The position numbers and the translations under genes were made by a program. The notes beneath the pieces are model-generated. The model saw only the letters and a program-made list of their open reading frames with translations. It did no database searches and was not told the origin of the DNA. A stretch of 33,930 bases of DNA, from assembly GCA_900543175.1 (NCBI GenBank), contig UQQO01000008.1:1-33930 (forward strand). The letters are read 5' to 3'. This DNA is from an uncultured Fusobacterium sp. GTDB lineage: Bacteria; Fusobacteriota; Fusobacteriia; Fusobacteriales; Fusobacteriaceae. Shown here piece after piece: positions 1-8,039 of the stretch (positions within the stretch are counted from its first letter, which is position 1; the number at the start of each line of letters is the position of its first letter).

Positions 1-157
1 GATGTTAAAAATTATAAGTTTTGTAAATGTAAATTAGAACGATAAATTATAGTTTGAAAAATAATAACTTCTTTGAAAGAAAATTAGTCTAATAGAAAAA
101 TAGGATATTTTTTATATACTTAATAAAGAAATTCTACAATTAAGAAAAAAATTGTGT

Positions 158-163
158 TATAAT
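158..163 (+). promoter_or_regulatory. possible -10 element upstream of the TPR gene
   Basis: TATAAT lies about 40 bases before the TTG start of the TPR gene. No good -35 hexamer is present at 16-18 bp spacing (the best candidate is TACAAT at 135-140). In DNA this AT-rich the match alone is weak. The rest of bases 1-185 shows no gene or hairpin that I can support. Confidence 0.35.
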
Positions 164-203
164 AATATAAAAGCAAATCTTTTGCAAGGAGGATGATCAT
201 AAG

Positions 204-776
204 TTGTTAGGAGCAGAATTATTAAAGACAGAAATATTTAGAGATTATAGCAACAAAGATCTTATTAAAGAAGAGGAAAGTTTAAGATTTTCACTTTTAG
301 AAAATCCTCAAGATATAGAGAAATTAAGAAAATTAGCAATAGTATTATACAATAAAAAAGATTATGATGGAGCTATCAATTTATATGAAAAGTTAGCAAA
401 GATTAAGCCAGAAAGTTCTGAGATTTTTGCTTTTTTAGGATACCTTTATTATGAAAAAGAGAATTATGCTAAATCAATAGAAAATTATGAAATAGCACTA
501 GAAATTGATCCAGGAAGATCTTTTGTCTATTTTTTATTAGGGAACTCTTATTCAAGAGCAGGTTTAATTAAAGATGCTATCAATAGTTATGATTTTGCTA
601 TATTCTTAGATTTAGACATCTATACTGCACATCTAGATTTTGCAAGAAAATATGAGGCTATAGGACAGAAAGAAAAAGCTTTAAAAGAGTATGTTATAGC
701 CTATGAAATAGATCCAAGAGATAAAAAGATAGCTGAAGATATAGCTAGATTAAAATCTGAGCTTGGAAGAGGTTAA
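204..776 (+). CDS. tetratricopeptide-repeat (TPR) protein
   Basis: 190-residue soluble protein built of TPR helices, a scaffold for protein-protein contacts. Repeats are visible at about residues 35-70 (NKKDYDGAINLYEKLAKIKP), 72-103 (YEKENYAKSIENYEIALEIDP), 106-137 and 140-174 (KALKEYVIAYEIDP). There is no signal peptide or membrane segment. The start is the TTG at 204, with AAGGAGG at 186-192. An ATG at 193 is out of frame and stops after five codons. The protein contains no other Met, so no internal ATG start exists. A hairpin terminator follows the gene. The partner cannot be told from sequence; the family is certain, the role is not. Confidence 0.85.
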   Translation: MLGAELLKTEIFRDYSNKDLIKEEESLRFSLLENPQDIEKLRKLAIVLYNKKDYDGAINLYEKLAKIKPESSEIFAFLGYLYYEKENYAKSIENYEIALEIDPGRSFVYFLLGNSYSRAGLIKDAINSYDFAIFLDLDIYTAHLDFARKYEAIGQKEKALKEYVIAYEIDPRDKKIAEDIARLKSELGRG

Positions 777-784
777 AGATTATT

Positions 785-820
785 AATAGAAGGAAAAGGG
801 TAACTTTTCTTTCTATTTTT
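785..820 (+). terminator. hairpin terminator after the TPR gene
   Basis: Stem 785-798 pairs with 804-817: 14 pairs including one G-T, with a 5-base loop. It is followed by TTT, a G, and five more T. Only about 30 bases separate it from the next start and no clear promoter is visible there, so it may be a partial terminator with read-through into the J-domain gene. Confidence 0.6.
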
Positions 821-850
821 GATTTTTAATTTAAAAATAAGGAGAAAATA

Positions 851-1396
851 ATGCAGAGTATTTCATTAGGTTTTATATTGATTATATTCCTATTTATAGG
901 AATGACATTTGGGTTTAATAGGGCATTAGCCTCAATCCCATTTTTGTTTTTTATATTTGTATTAGTATGGTTTTTTGGTTGGTTTGTAATGGCATTTTGG
1001 CCGCTTATATTGATAATAGTACTTATAAACTATCTGTCAAATAAGAATAATCCTAAAACGACAAAGAGAAGAACATATTATTATAAATTTGATAGAACAG
1101 AGGACTTTGATGAGTTTTTCCGTAAGGCTGAACAACAAAGTGGAGGATATTCATATGGAGGTTCAACTGGAGGAAATCCTTTTGGTTATGCAGAGGATAA
1201 AACAAAATATTATAAAGTGTTAGGTGTTAATCCTAATGCAACAAAAGAAGAGATTAAAAAAGCTTATAGAGAGTTGGTAAAACAACACCACCCAGATAAA
1301 TTTACAAATGCTCCTGAAGAGGAAAGAGCATATCATGAGAAAAGAATAAAAGAGATAAATGAGGCTTATGATAAATTATCAAAAGATTTTTCTTAA
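851..1396 (+). CDS. membrane-anchored J-domain (DnaJ-like) co-chaperone
   Basis: 181 residues. The N-terminal ~62 residues form two or three hydrophobic membrane segments (about 4-20, 29-47 and 48-62), followed by a basic stretch, a Gly/Ser-rich linker (97-113) and a C-terminal J domain (about 117-179). The J domain has YYKVLGV, the [15 protein letters not shown] helix and the HPD triad at 147-149 that stimulates DnaK ATPase. There is no zinc-finger or client-binding domain as in DnaJ proper. The arrangement is tail-inverted relative to DnaJ and suggests a device recruiting DnaK to the inner face of the membrane. AAGGAG at 839-844 sets the start. Substrate unknown; no DnaK gene is nearby. Confidence 0.85.
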   Translation: MQSISLGFILIIFLFIGMTFGFNRALASIPFLFFIFVLVWFFGWFVMAFWPLILIIVLINYLSNKNNPKTTKRRTYYYKFDRTEDFDEFFRKAEQQSGGYSYGGSTGGNPFGYAEDKTKYYKVLGVNPNATKEEIKKAYRELVKQHHPDKFTNAPEEERAYHEKRIKEINEAYDKLSKDFS

Positions 1397-1397
1397 C

Positions 1398-1426
1398 TTG
1401 AAATACATAGGAAGCTATGCTATAAT
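1398..1426 (+). promoter_or_regulatory. sigma-70 promoter for glmU-prs
   Basis: TTGAAA at 1398-1403, a 17-bp spacer, and TATAAT at 1421-1426. The -35 begins just past the stop of the J-domain gene. The expected RNA start is near 1433, giving a leader of about 53 bases before glmU. Confidence 0.85.
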
Positions 1427-1485
1427 GAAACTGTGTGCTTAACATTAAGGAAAATTAAGTCAGCCTTAACATCAAAGGAGAAATT

Positions 1486-2835
1486 ATGAAACTAAAAACA
1501 TTGATTTTAGCTGCGGGAAAAGGAACTAGAATGAAATCAGAACTTCCAAAAGTTATTCATAAAGTAAATGGAGTTCCAATGATTTCAAAAATAATAAGTG
1601 TTCTTAATGGATTGGAGCCAGAAGAAAATATATTAATACTTGGACATAAAAAAGAAGAGGTATTAAAAGTAGTTGGAGAAGAGGCAGATTATGTTGTTCA
1701 AACTGAACAATTGGGAACTGGACATGCTGTAATACAAGCAAAGGAAAAACTTGCTGATTATGATGGAGATGTAATGGTTCTTTGTGGAGATACACCACTA
1801 TTAAGAGAGGAAACTTTAAGAGATTTATATAATTTCCATAAAGAGAGTGGAGCTGCAACAACAATACTGACATCTATATATGAAAATCCATTTGGATATG
1901 GAAGAATAGTTAAAGAAGATGGATTAGTAAAAGCTATTGTTGAAGAAAAAGAGGCAACTCCAGAAATTAAAAAGATAAAAGAGGTAAATGCAGGAGTTTA
2001 CTGTTTCAATAGCAGAGAGCTATTTAATGCTTTAGCTAAGATAAATAATAACAATGAAAAAGGTGAATACTACCTAACTGATGTTATTGGAATACAAGTA
2101 GGAGAAGGAAAAAAAGTTCAAAGCTTTGTATTAGAAGATAATATGGAGATATTAGGAGTTAATTCAAAAGTTGAATTAGCACAAGCTTCAGAAGTTTTAA
2201 GAGGAAGAAAAAATCTTGAACTTATGGAAAATGGAGCTATATTAATAGATCCAAAAGCTACTTATGTAGAGGAAAGTGTAAAAGTTGGAAAAGACACTGT
2301 AATCTATCCTGGAGCCGTACTTCAAGGAGATACAGTAATTGGAGAAAATTGTGAAATTTTAGGAACTACTAGAATTATAGATAGTGTTCTTGGAAATAAT
2401 ATAAGAATAGAGAGTTCAGTAATTGAAGAGAGTCAAATAGATGACTATGTAACAATGGGACCTTTTGCTCATTTGAGACCAAAAACTCACTTGAAAGAAA
2501 AAGTTCACATTGGAAACTTTGTAGAGGTTAAAAAATCTACTCTTGAAAAAGGGGTAAAAGCTGGGCATTTAACATATTTAGGAGATGCTCAAGTTGGTGA
2601 AGATACTAACATAGGAGCAGGTACAATAACTTGTAACTATGATGGTAAAAACAAATTTAAAACAGTTATAGGTAAAAATTCATTTATAGGAAGTGATTCA
2701 ATGTTAGTTGCTCCTGTAAATATTGGGGAAAATTCTTTAGTAGGAGCTGGATCTGTTATAACTAAAGACGTTCCTGAAAATTCATTAGCTGTATCAAGAA
2801 GTAAGCAAATCATTAAAAATGACTGGAGGAAATAA
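1486..2835 (+). CDS. glmU: bifunctional GlmU: GlcN-1-P acetyltransferase / GlcNAc-1-P uridylyltransferase
   Basis: Makes UDP-GlcNAc, the precursor of peptidoglycan and LPS, in the cytoplasm. The protein has 449 residues, normal for the family. The N-terminal nucleotidyltransferase domain carries LAAGKGTRM at 8-16 with Lys22, and LGTGHAV and LCGDTPLL for substrate binding. The C-terminal half (from about 250) is a left-handed beta-helix of hexapeptide repeats. [11 protein letters not shown] places the catalytic acetyltransferase His at 361, and [11 protein letters not shown] follows. It has AAAGGAG at 1474-1480 and its own promoter. prs starts 3 bases after its stop, so the two are cotranscribed, pairing sugar-nucleotide and PRPP synthesis as in Bacillus. 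Confidence 0.97.
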   Translation: MKLKTLILAAGKGTRMKSELPKVIHKVNGVPMISKIISVLNGLEPEENILILGHKKEEVLKVVGEEADYVVQTEQLGTGHAVIQAKEKLADYDGDVMVLCGDTPLLREETLRDLYNFHKESGAATTILTSIYENPFGYGRIVKEDGLVKAIVEEKEATPEIKKIKEVNAGVYCFNSRELFNALAKINNNNEKGEYYLTDVIGIQVGEGKKVQSFVLEDNMEILGVNSKVELAQASEVLRGRKNLELMENGAILIDPKATYVEESVKVGKDTVIYPGAVLQGDTVIGENCEILGTTRIIDSVLGNNIRIESSVIEESQIDDYVTMGPFAHLRPKTHLKEKVHIGNFVEVKKSTLEKGVKAGHLTYLGDAQVGEDTNIGAGTITCNYDGKNKFKTVIGKNSFIGSDSMLVAPVNIGENSLVGAGSVITKDVPENSLAVSRSKQIIKNDWRK

Positions 2836-2838
2836 AAA

Positions 2839-3816
2839 ATGTTAAAATCTGAAAATGTTAAGATTTTTGCTGGAACATCAAACGTAGAATTAGCTAAGAG
2901 AATAGCAGATTGCTATGGACTACCACTAGGAGAGGCTGAAGTAGTTAGATTTAAAGATGGAGAAGTATTCGTTAAAATTGACGAAACAGTAAGAGGAAGA
3001 GATGTATTTGTTGTTCAACCTACATCTGAACCAGTAAACGAAAACTTAATGGAATTACTTGTATTTATCGATGCATTAAAAAGAGCATCTGCAAAAAGTA
3101 TCAATGTAATTATCCCTTACTATGGTTATGCTAGACAAGATAGAAAATCAAGTCCTAGAGAACCAATTACTTCTAAATTAGTAGCAAACTTATTAACAAC
3201 AGCAGGAGCAAGCAGAATAGTTACTATGGACTTACATGCTGACCAAATTCAAGGATTCTTTGATATCCCAGTTGATCACATGCAAGCACTACCATTAATG
3301 GTAAAATACTTTATGAAAAAAGGACTTTATGGAGATGACGTAGTTGTTGTTTCTCCAGATATCGGAGGAGTAAAAAGAGCAAGAAAACTTGCTGAATGGC
3401 TAGATTGTAAAATAGCTATCATCGACAAAAGAAGACCAAAACCAAATATGTCAGAAGTAATGAACCTAATTGGGGAAGTTCAAGGAAAAACAGCTATATT
3501 TATAGATGACATGATCGATACTGCAGGAACAATAACAAATGGAGCTTCTGCAATTATAGAAAGAGGAGCTAAAGAAGCTTATGCTTGTTGTACACATGCT
3601 GTATTCTCTGATCCAGCTATTGAAAGATTAGCAGCTTCACCTTTAAAAGAAATTATAGTTACTGACTCTATAGCTTTACCAGAAAGAAAGAAACTTGATA
3701 AAATAACAGTTCTTTCAGTAGATGAAATCTTCTCTGAAGCAATTAGCAGAATTGTTAACAATCAATCAGTTTCTGAATTATTTGAAAAAGTTGAAGGAAA
3801 AAGAACAAACAAATAA
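2839..3816 (+). CDS. prs: ribose-phosphate pyrophosphokinase (PRPP synthetase)
   Basis: Converts ribose 5-phosphate and ATP to PRPP for purine, pyrimidine, His, Trp and NAD synthesis. 325 residues, class I length. Motifs: [28 protein letters not shown], the ATP-site [10 protein letters not shown], and the PRPP-binding loop DDMIDTAGT beginning at Asp223. The Shine-Dalgarno GGAGG (2824-2828) lies inside the end of glmU, a sign of coupling. A strong terminator closes the two-gene unit. Confidence 0.97.
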   Translation: MLKSENVKIFAGTSNVELAKRIADCYGLPLGEAEVVRFKDGEVFVKIDETVRGRDVFVVQPTSEPVNENLMELLVFIDALKRASAKSINVIIPYYGYARQDRKSSPREPITSKLVANLLTTAGASRIVTMDLHADQIQGFFDIPVDHMQALPLMVKYFMKKGLYGDDVVVVSPDIGGVKRARKLAEWLDCKIAIIDKRRPKPNMSEVMNLIGEVQGKTAIFIDDMIDTAGTITNGASAIIERGAKEAYACCTHAVFSDPAIERLAASPLKEIIVTDSIALPERKKLDKITVLSVDEIFSEAISRIVNNQSVSELFEKVEGKRTNK

Positions 3817-3840
3817 TTGAGAGAATAAAATAATTTTATT

Positions 3841-3871
3841 AAAAAGCTAGTAGTTTTACTAGCTTTTTATT
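3841..3871 (+). terminator. terminator of the glmU-prs operon
   Basis: Perfect 12-bp stem (3841-3852 with 3857-3868), GTTT loop, and a T-rich 3' side. The 5' A-run makes it potentially active in both directions. Confidence 0.9.
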
Positions 3872-3879
3872 TATATATA

Positions 3880-3917
3880 TGATAAAATTATTAATATTTT
3901 AAAAAATAAATTTTATC
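3880..3917 (+). promoter_or_regulatory. extended -10 promoter overlapped by an inverted repeat, before the sua5 gene
   Basis: TGA followed by TAAAAT (3880-3888) is an extended -10. GATAAAATT (3881-3889) is repeated inverted as AATTTTATC (3909-3917): nine bases each, with a 19-base gap. One half covers the -10 and the other covers the start of the transcript. It could be an operator or a weak RNA hairpin. The AT content makes a chance repeat possible. Confidence 0.4.
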
Positions 3918-3933
3918 AGATAAGGTGCTAATC

Positions 3934-4584
3934 ATGGATAAAAAAGAATATAATGCTTTAAATATTAATTATGAAGAGATTGAAAGATATTTGAGAGCAG
4001 GGAAATTAATAATCTATCCTACAGATACAGTGTATGGTGTAGGGGGCATTATAGAATCAGAAGAAACTATAGAAAATATATATAAAGCTAAAGAGAGAAA
4101 TTTTAAATCTCCACTAATAGTATTGGTAAGCGATGTAGAGAAAATAGAGAAAATAGCTTATATAAATGAAAAAAATAGAGAAAAAATAGAAAAGTTAATA
4201 AAAAGATTTTGGCCAGGTGGACTTACAATAATTTTAAAAAGAAAAGATAATGTACCTGATATAATGGTTTCAGGAGGGGCAACAGTTGGAGTTAGAATGC
4301 CAGAACATGAGATTGCTCTAAATATAATATCAAGAGCTGGAGGAATGTTACCAACAACAAGTGCCAACATTTCAGGAGAGGCTACTCCTAAAAGTTATTT
4401 AGAACTTTCTGAAGAGTTTAAAAGTCGGATAGATATAATAGTTGATGGTGGAGAGTGTCCAATTGGAAGTGCCTCTACTATAATAGATATGAGTGATGAG
4501 CCAAAAATATTGAGGCTAGGTGCTATATCAGTTGAAGAGATAGAAAAAGTGATTGGAAAAATTAACGGGGAGGAAAAAAATTAA
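3934..4584 (+). CDS. Sua5/TsaC-type L-threonylcarbamoyladenylate synthase
   Basis: Makes threonylcarbamoyl-AMP from Thr, bicarbonate and ATP for the t6A37 modification of ANN-decoding tRNAs. The YrdC domain spans nearly the whole protein: YPTDTVYGVGG near the N-terminus, KSPL, RFWPGGLT, VGVRMPEH, and TTSANISGEATP. At 216 residues it is TsaC/YrdC size with a short C-terminal extension, without the full Sua5 domain. An upstream in-frame GTG at 3925 overlaps AAGGTG (3922-3927), which serves better as Shine-Dalgarno for the ATG at 3934, so I chose that start. The stop overlaps the next start by one base. Confidence 0.92.
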   Translation: MDKKEYNALNINYEEIERYLRAGKLIIYPTDTVYGVGGIIESEETIENIYKAKERNFKSPLIVLVSDVEKIEKIAYINEKNREKIEKLIKRFWPGGLTIILKRKDNVPDIMVSGGATVGVRMPEHEIALNIISRAGGMLPTTSANISGEATPKSYLELSEEFKSRIDIIVDGGECPIGSASTIIDMSDEPKILRLGAISVEEIEKVIGKINGEEKN

Positions 4585-5021
4585 TGAAACCACAAAGAGT
4601 AAATCCAAATATGATGAATCCTATGGAGATGAACAACATGTCTGCTATGATGGGTATGATGAACAATCTTCAAAGAATAGGAAAAGGAAAAAGAAAATAT
4701 AAAGTAACTTTAGATAAAAATAGTAAAAAGTTTTTAGCTAAATTTATGGAAGAGGTTAAAAAACAATTTGCAACAAGTCCATTAGGAGCTCAAGGGCAAA
4801 ATGTTTCTGATTTCTTTAGCTATGTAAAAGAATTAGCAGATTCTAAAGATCAAACAGAGCTTATGTTAAGCTTTGAAGAGTATGAATTCCTAAAAAGAAT
4901 GCTTATTGATTCAATAAGAGGAATGGAAGGAATGGAATTCAAATGGTACCAATTTGTAAAAAAAGGTATGATAAAATTAATGACAAAACAATATAGAGAG
5001 ATATTGAAACAATTTAAATAG
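4584..5021 (+). CDS. unrecognised 145-residue protein with Met/Asn-rich N-terminus
   Basis: I do not recognise this family. The first 28 residues contain ten Met along with many Asn and Pro, and are probably disordered. The rest (from about 37) is basic and helical with a run of amphipathic helices and no membrane segment or signal peptide. Its ATG shares an A with the stop of the sua5 gene and it has GGGGAGG at 4567-4573, so it is translated as the second gene of that operon, and a terminator follows. Translational coupling to a tRNA-modification enzyme hints at an RNA- or translation-linked job, but that is only context. Confidence 0.75.
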   Translation: MKPQRVNPNMMNPMEMNNMSAMMGMMNNLQRIGKGKRKYKVTLDKNSKKFLAKFMEEVKKQFATSPLGAQGQNVSDFFSYVKELADSKDQTELMLSFEEYEFLKRMLIDSIRGMEGMEFKWYQFVKKGMIKLMTKQYREILKQFK

Positions 5022-5027
5022 TTTGAG

Positions 5028-5055
5028 AGAGGGAATTATAAATCCCTCTTTTTTC
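5028..5055 (+). terminator. terminator of the sua5 operon
   Basis: Stem AGAGGGA (5028-5034) with TCCCTCT (5043-5049), an 8-base loop, and a run of T after it. Confidence 0.85.
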
Positions 5056-5080
5056 ATATTAATAGAAATAAAAATACAAT

Positions 5081-5110
5081 TTGTTTTTTTATTAGGATAT
5101 GTGATATTAT
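5081..5110 (+). promoter_or_regulatory. probable promoter of the 182-residue gene
   Basis: TTGTTT at 5081-5086, an 18-bp spacer, and TATTAT at 5105-5110, just after the preceding terminator. Expected RNA start near 5117. Confidence 0.5.
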
Positions 5111-5151
5111 TGAATTAGGGTTAATACAATAATAACTAGGGGTGGTTTTTT

Positions 5152-5700
5152 ATGAAATCTTTAATGAAAAACATATTAGTATTAAATCAGAAAACTCTTT
5201 TAATCACTTTTAAAGAGATTGAAAAATCAACAGTGGAAGATTTAGCTTATCTAGTTTCAAATCTAAAAAATTTAGATGAGTTAAATGAAAATATTTTAAA
5301 AGAAAATAAAATTGAAGTGGAAGAGCTAAAATTAGAGGTTTTAAAAGTAAAAGAAGTTCTTAGAATAGTTGAGGATTATAGAGATAAAAAAATAGAAAAA
5401 CCTCAATTATTAAAGGAATTAGAAAATATAAAAAATAAAAAAGTTGAGATAAAAAAAGTTGAAAAAGCTAGAAAAGAAGATTTAGAAGAGATATTTAAAA
5501 TGTTAAGAAGAGATCTTGTAACAGATAGAGTTCATATAGATATGAATGAATTAGCTGAATTTGAAGAAACTGAAGATGCTTTGATGTTCTGTAATAAAAT
5601 CCTAGATCCATACTTAGATAGATATTTTAAAGGTGGAAACTATTCTAATGAAGAGAGAGATGAGATGAAAGATAGGATATTTGATATAGTAAGAGGATAG
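5152..5700 (+). CDS. unrecognised 182-residue charged helical protein
   Basis: I cannot assign a family. The protein is Lys/Glu-rich and predicted almost all helical, with a likely coiled coil at about 55-125. A more conserved-looking C-terminal part has a Phe/Tyr- and Asp-rich segment (DALMFCNKILDPYLDRYFKGG). It has no signal peptide or membrane segment. It has an AGGGGTGG ribosome site before ATG 5152; a second ATG four codons later is less well placed. It sits alone between its own promoter and a two-way terminator. Confidence 0.75.
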   Translation: MKSLMKNILVLNQKTLLITFKEIEKSTVEDLAYLVSNLKNLDELNENILKENKIEVEELKLEVLKVKEVLRIVEDYRDKKIEKPQLLKELENIKNKKVEIKKVEKARKEDLEEIFKMLRRDLVTDRVHIDMNELAEFEETEDALMFCNKILDPYLDRYFKGGNYSNEERDEMKDRIFDIVRG

Positions 5701-5706
5701 AAAAAT

Positions 5707-5743
5707 CCCCAGATAGCAGGAAAGTTATCTGGGGTTATTTTTT
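5707..5743. terminator. bidirectional terminator between the 182-residue gene and trpS
   Basis: CCCCAGATA (5707-5715) pairs with TATCTGGGG (5726-5734) around a 10-base loop. There is a T-run on the right and an A-run on the left, so it works for both converging genes. The trpS stop lies at its edge. Confidence 0.9.
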
Positions 5744-6729
5744 TATCTATAAGCATTACCAATAAGTCCAACAGCCTCTTTAGCTCTCATTACCTTTTCT
5801 CTAGCAATAGCTCTAGCTTTTTTAGCTCCTTCATGAAGTACTTCTTCAACATAAGCTCTGTTCTCTACAAGTTTTTCTCTTTTTTCTCTAGCTTCTCCAA
5901 AGTATTCTAAGATAGCATTAAGAAGCTCAGTCTTAGCATGTCCATAACCGAAGTTTCCAGCTAGGAATTTTTCCTTTAGTTCATTTTGTTTCTCAATAGA
6001 AGCAAAAAGTGCATAGATTTTAGCTATATTGTTATCTGGATTTTTAGGCTCTTCTAGTGGAGTAGAATCTGTAACAATACTCATAACCTGTTTTTTAAGC
6101 TCTTTTTTAGAAGCAAACATATTGATAGTATTACCATAAGATTTACTCATTTTTTGTCCGTCAGTTCCAGGAATAACAGCTACTGAATCAAGAATTAGTG
6201 GTTCTGGAAGTTTAAATAGATCAACTCCATATTGTTGGTTAAACTTCATTGCAATATCTCTAGTCATCTCAAGATGTTGTTTTTGATCTTTTCCTACTGG
6301 AACAACATCTGTATCATAGATTAGAATATCAGATGCCATAAGAATAGGATAAGTCATAAGTCCAGCATTTGGTGAGAATCCTTTAGCAATTTTATCCTTA
6401 TATGAATGTCCTCTTTCAAGTAATCCTACTGGAGTTACATTTGAAAGAAGCCAAGATAATTCAACATGTTCAGGGATATCTGATTGTAAGAATATTGTAG
6501 ATTTTTGAGGATCTAAACCTAGTGCAAGATAATCTAAAACAATATTATATGAATTTTCTTTTAAAGCTTTTGGATCAGTTAGAGAAGTTAAAGAATGATA
6601 GTCAGCTATGAAATAAAATCCTTCATAATTCCCACTGTTTTGATTTTTAACAAACTGGCTAATAGCACCAAAGTAGTTTCCTAAATGTAGAATACCACTG
6701 GGCTGAATACCAGATAAACTTCTTTTCAT
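5743..6729 (-). CDS. trpS: tryptophanyl-tRNA synthetase
   Basis: Charges tRNA-Trp with tryptophan in the cytoplasm. Class I synthetase of 328 residues, the usual length. The HIGH-type motif is HLGN at 15-18 within GIQPSGILHLGNYFGA, and the KMSKS loop is at 193-197. YHSLT and GKDQKQHLEMTRDIA are the Trp and ATP site segments of the bacterial enzyme. AGGAGG lies at 6736-6741 on the minus strand. The leader is only about 25 bases, so there is no room for a T-box. Confidence 0.97.
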   Translation of the reverse strand: MKRSLSGIQPSGILHLGNYFGAISQFVKNQNSGNYEGFYFIADYHSLTSLTDPKALKENSYNIVLDYLALGLDPQKSTIFLQSDIPEHVELSWLLSNVTPVGLLERGHSYKDKIAKGFSPNAGLMTYPILMASDILIYDTDVVPVGKDQKQHLEMTRDIAMKFNQQYGVDLFKLPEPLILDSVAVIPGTDGQKMSKSYGNTINMFASKKELKKQVMSIVTDSTPLEEPKNPDNNIAKIYALFASIEKQNELKEKFLAGNFGYGHAKTELLNAILEYFGEAREKREKLVENRAYVEEVLHEGAKKARAIAREKVMRAKEAVGLIGNAYR

Positions 6730-6761
6730 AGAAAGCCTCCTAAAATATAAATATATCTAAC

Positions 6762-6790
6762 ATAGTACCATATCTAAAAAAAAAATTCAA
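6762..6790 (-). promoter_or_regulatory. trpS promoter
   Basis: On the minus strand, TTGAAT (6790-6785), a 17-bp spacer, and TACTAT (6767-6762). The RNA start is expected near 6755. Confidence 0.75.
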
Positions 6791-6816
6791 TAATACTGAT
6801 TTTTTAAAAAGTGTAG

Positions 6817-6822
6817 TATAAT
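6817..6822 (+). promoter_or_regulatory. -10 element for the glucokinase gene
   Basis: Perfect TATAAT about 40 bases before the ATG. The -35 region is poor (TACTGA at 17-bp spacing), so any promoter here would be weak or need an activator. It is divergent from the trpS promoter. Confidence 0.5.
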
Positions 6823-6861
6823 TAGTTATACAGTTCAATAAAAATTATGGAGGGATACAAA

Positions 6862-7809
6862 ATGAATTATTATGCTGGAGTAGATCTAGGAGGAACAAAT
6901 ACTAAAATAGGAATTTTAAATAGAGAGGGGGATATTTTAAAAAGTAGAATAATAAAGACTTTATCAGCAGAGGGAGTAGATAATACTTTAGAGAGAATTT
7001 GGAAAACAATACAGGAGTTAGCTCAAGAACTTGATATAAATATAAAAAATATTAAGGGAATTGGGCTTGGAATACCTGGACCAGTGTTAGAACAAAGTAT
7101 AGTAGCATTTTTTGCTAATTTCCCTTGGGAAAGAAATATCAATATAAAAGAAAAATTGGAAAAACTTACAGGAATTGAAACAAAACTTGACAATGATGCT
7201 AATATTATAGCTTTAGGAGAAGCTAAATATGGAGCAGCTAAAGGAAGTAAAAGTAGTGTAACAGTGGCACTAGGAACAGGAATAGGTGGAGGAATCTATA
7301 TAGATGGTAAATTAGTTTCTGGGGCTAAAGGTGCAGGTGGAGAAGTAGGACACATGAAAATAGTAAAAGATGGAAAACTATGTGGATGTGGACAAAGAGG
7401 ATGTTTTGAAGCATATGTTTCTGCTACTGGATTAATAAGAGAAGCTGTTTCAAGATTGACAGTAAATAAACAAAATCTTCTTTATAAGATGATAGATGGA
7501 GATTTGATGAAATTAGAAGCTAAAGATATTTTTGATGCAGCTAGAGAGGGAGATGCTTTTTCATTAGATTTAGTAGATTATGAAGCAGAATATTTAGCTT
7601 TAGGAATAGCTAATATTTTAAATATAATAAATCCTGAGGTTGTAGTTTTAGGTGGTGGAGTAGCTTTAGCTGGAGATATTCTATTAAATCCTATGAGAGA
7701 AAAAATGGTAAAATATGCTTTACCAGTAACTTTAGAAGAATTGAAAATAGTTCAAGGTGTATTAGGAAATGAAGCTGGAATTAAAGGAGCAGTTGGATTA
7801 TTTAACTAA
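6862..7809 (+). CDS. glk: ROK-family glucokinase
   Basis: Phosphorylates glucose (or a related hexose) with ATP. 315 residues with no N-terminal DNA-binding domain, so a kinase, not a ROK repressor. It has GVDLGGTNTKIG at 6-17 (phosphate loop), NDAN with catalytic Asp112, GTGIGGG at 138-144, GEVGH with His164, and the zinc motif CGCGQRGC (Cys174, Cys176, Cys181). An in-frame ATG at 6847 overlaps the Shine-Dalgarno GGAGGG (6849-6854), so the start is 6862. It lies just before mglBAC, so hexose taken up unphosphorylated by that importer would be its substrate. Exact sugar specificity cannot be read from sequence. Confidence 0.9.
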   Translation: MNYYAGVDLGGTNTKIGILNREGDILKSRIIKTLSAEGVDNTLERIWKTIQELAQELDINIKNIKGIGLGIPGPVLEQSIVAFFANFPWERNINIKEKLEKLTGIETKLDNDANIIALGEAKYGAAKGSKSSVTVALGTGIGGGIYIDGKLVSGAKGAGGEVGHMKIVKDGKLCGCGQRGCFEAYVSATGLIREAVSRLTVNKQNLLYKMIDGDLMKLEAKDIFDAAREGDAFSLDLVDYEAEYLALGIANILNIINPEVVVLGGGVALAGDILLNPMREKMVKYALPVTLEELKIVQGVLGNEAGIKGAVGLFN

Positions 7810-7908
7810 TTAATTGAAAAGAAAAGAGAAAATCAAGAAAAAAATGGTAAAAATTAAAAACTAAATATCTTTAGTTTAAAAAGTTTTCATAAAAACAAAA
7901 TAACGGTA

Positions 7909-7937
7909 TTGACAAAGTTGAGATAAAAGATTATATT
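7909..7937 (+). promoter_or_regulatory. strong promoter of mglBAC
   Basis: Consensus TTGACA at 7909-7914, a 17-bp spacer, and TATATT at 7932-7937. RNA start expected near 7944, leaving a leader of about 95 bases. Confidence 0.85.
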
Positions 7938-7956
7938 TATAGTGATAGTATAAAAA

Positions 7957-7999
7957 TAAAATTTTAACTTCGTAAACAAATTATAAAGTTCTAATTTTA
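7957..7999 (+). promoter_or_regulatory. inverted repeat in the mgl leader
   Basis: A 14-base arm (7957-7970) and its partner (7986-7999) match at 12 of 14 positions, with a 15-base gap. It lies wholly within the leader downstream of the promoter. It could be an operator for a sugar regulator or an RNA hairpin protecting the 5' end. It is AT-rich, so significance is uncertain. Confidence 0.45.
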
Positions 8000-8039
8000 A
8001 ACAGTGCACACTATATAAAATCTCAGGAGGTATTTTGGT

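Noticed and set aside
6730..6760. T-box leader for trpS
   Set aside because: The promoter leaves a leader of only about 25 bases, far too short for a T-box.
7858..7877. 8-bp hairpin after the glucokinase gene as a terminator
   Set aside because: Almost all A-T pairs and followed by A, not T. glk to mgl read-through therefore cannot be excluded.
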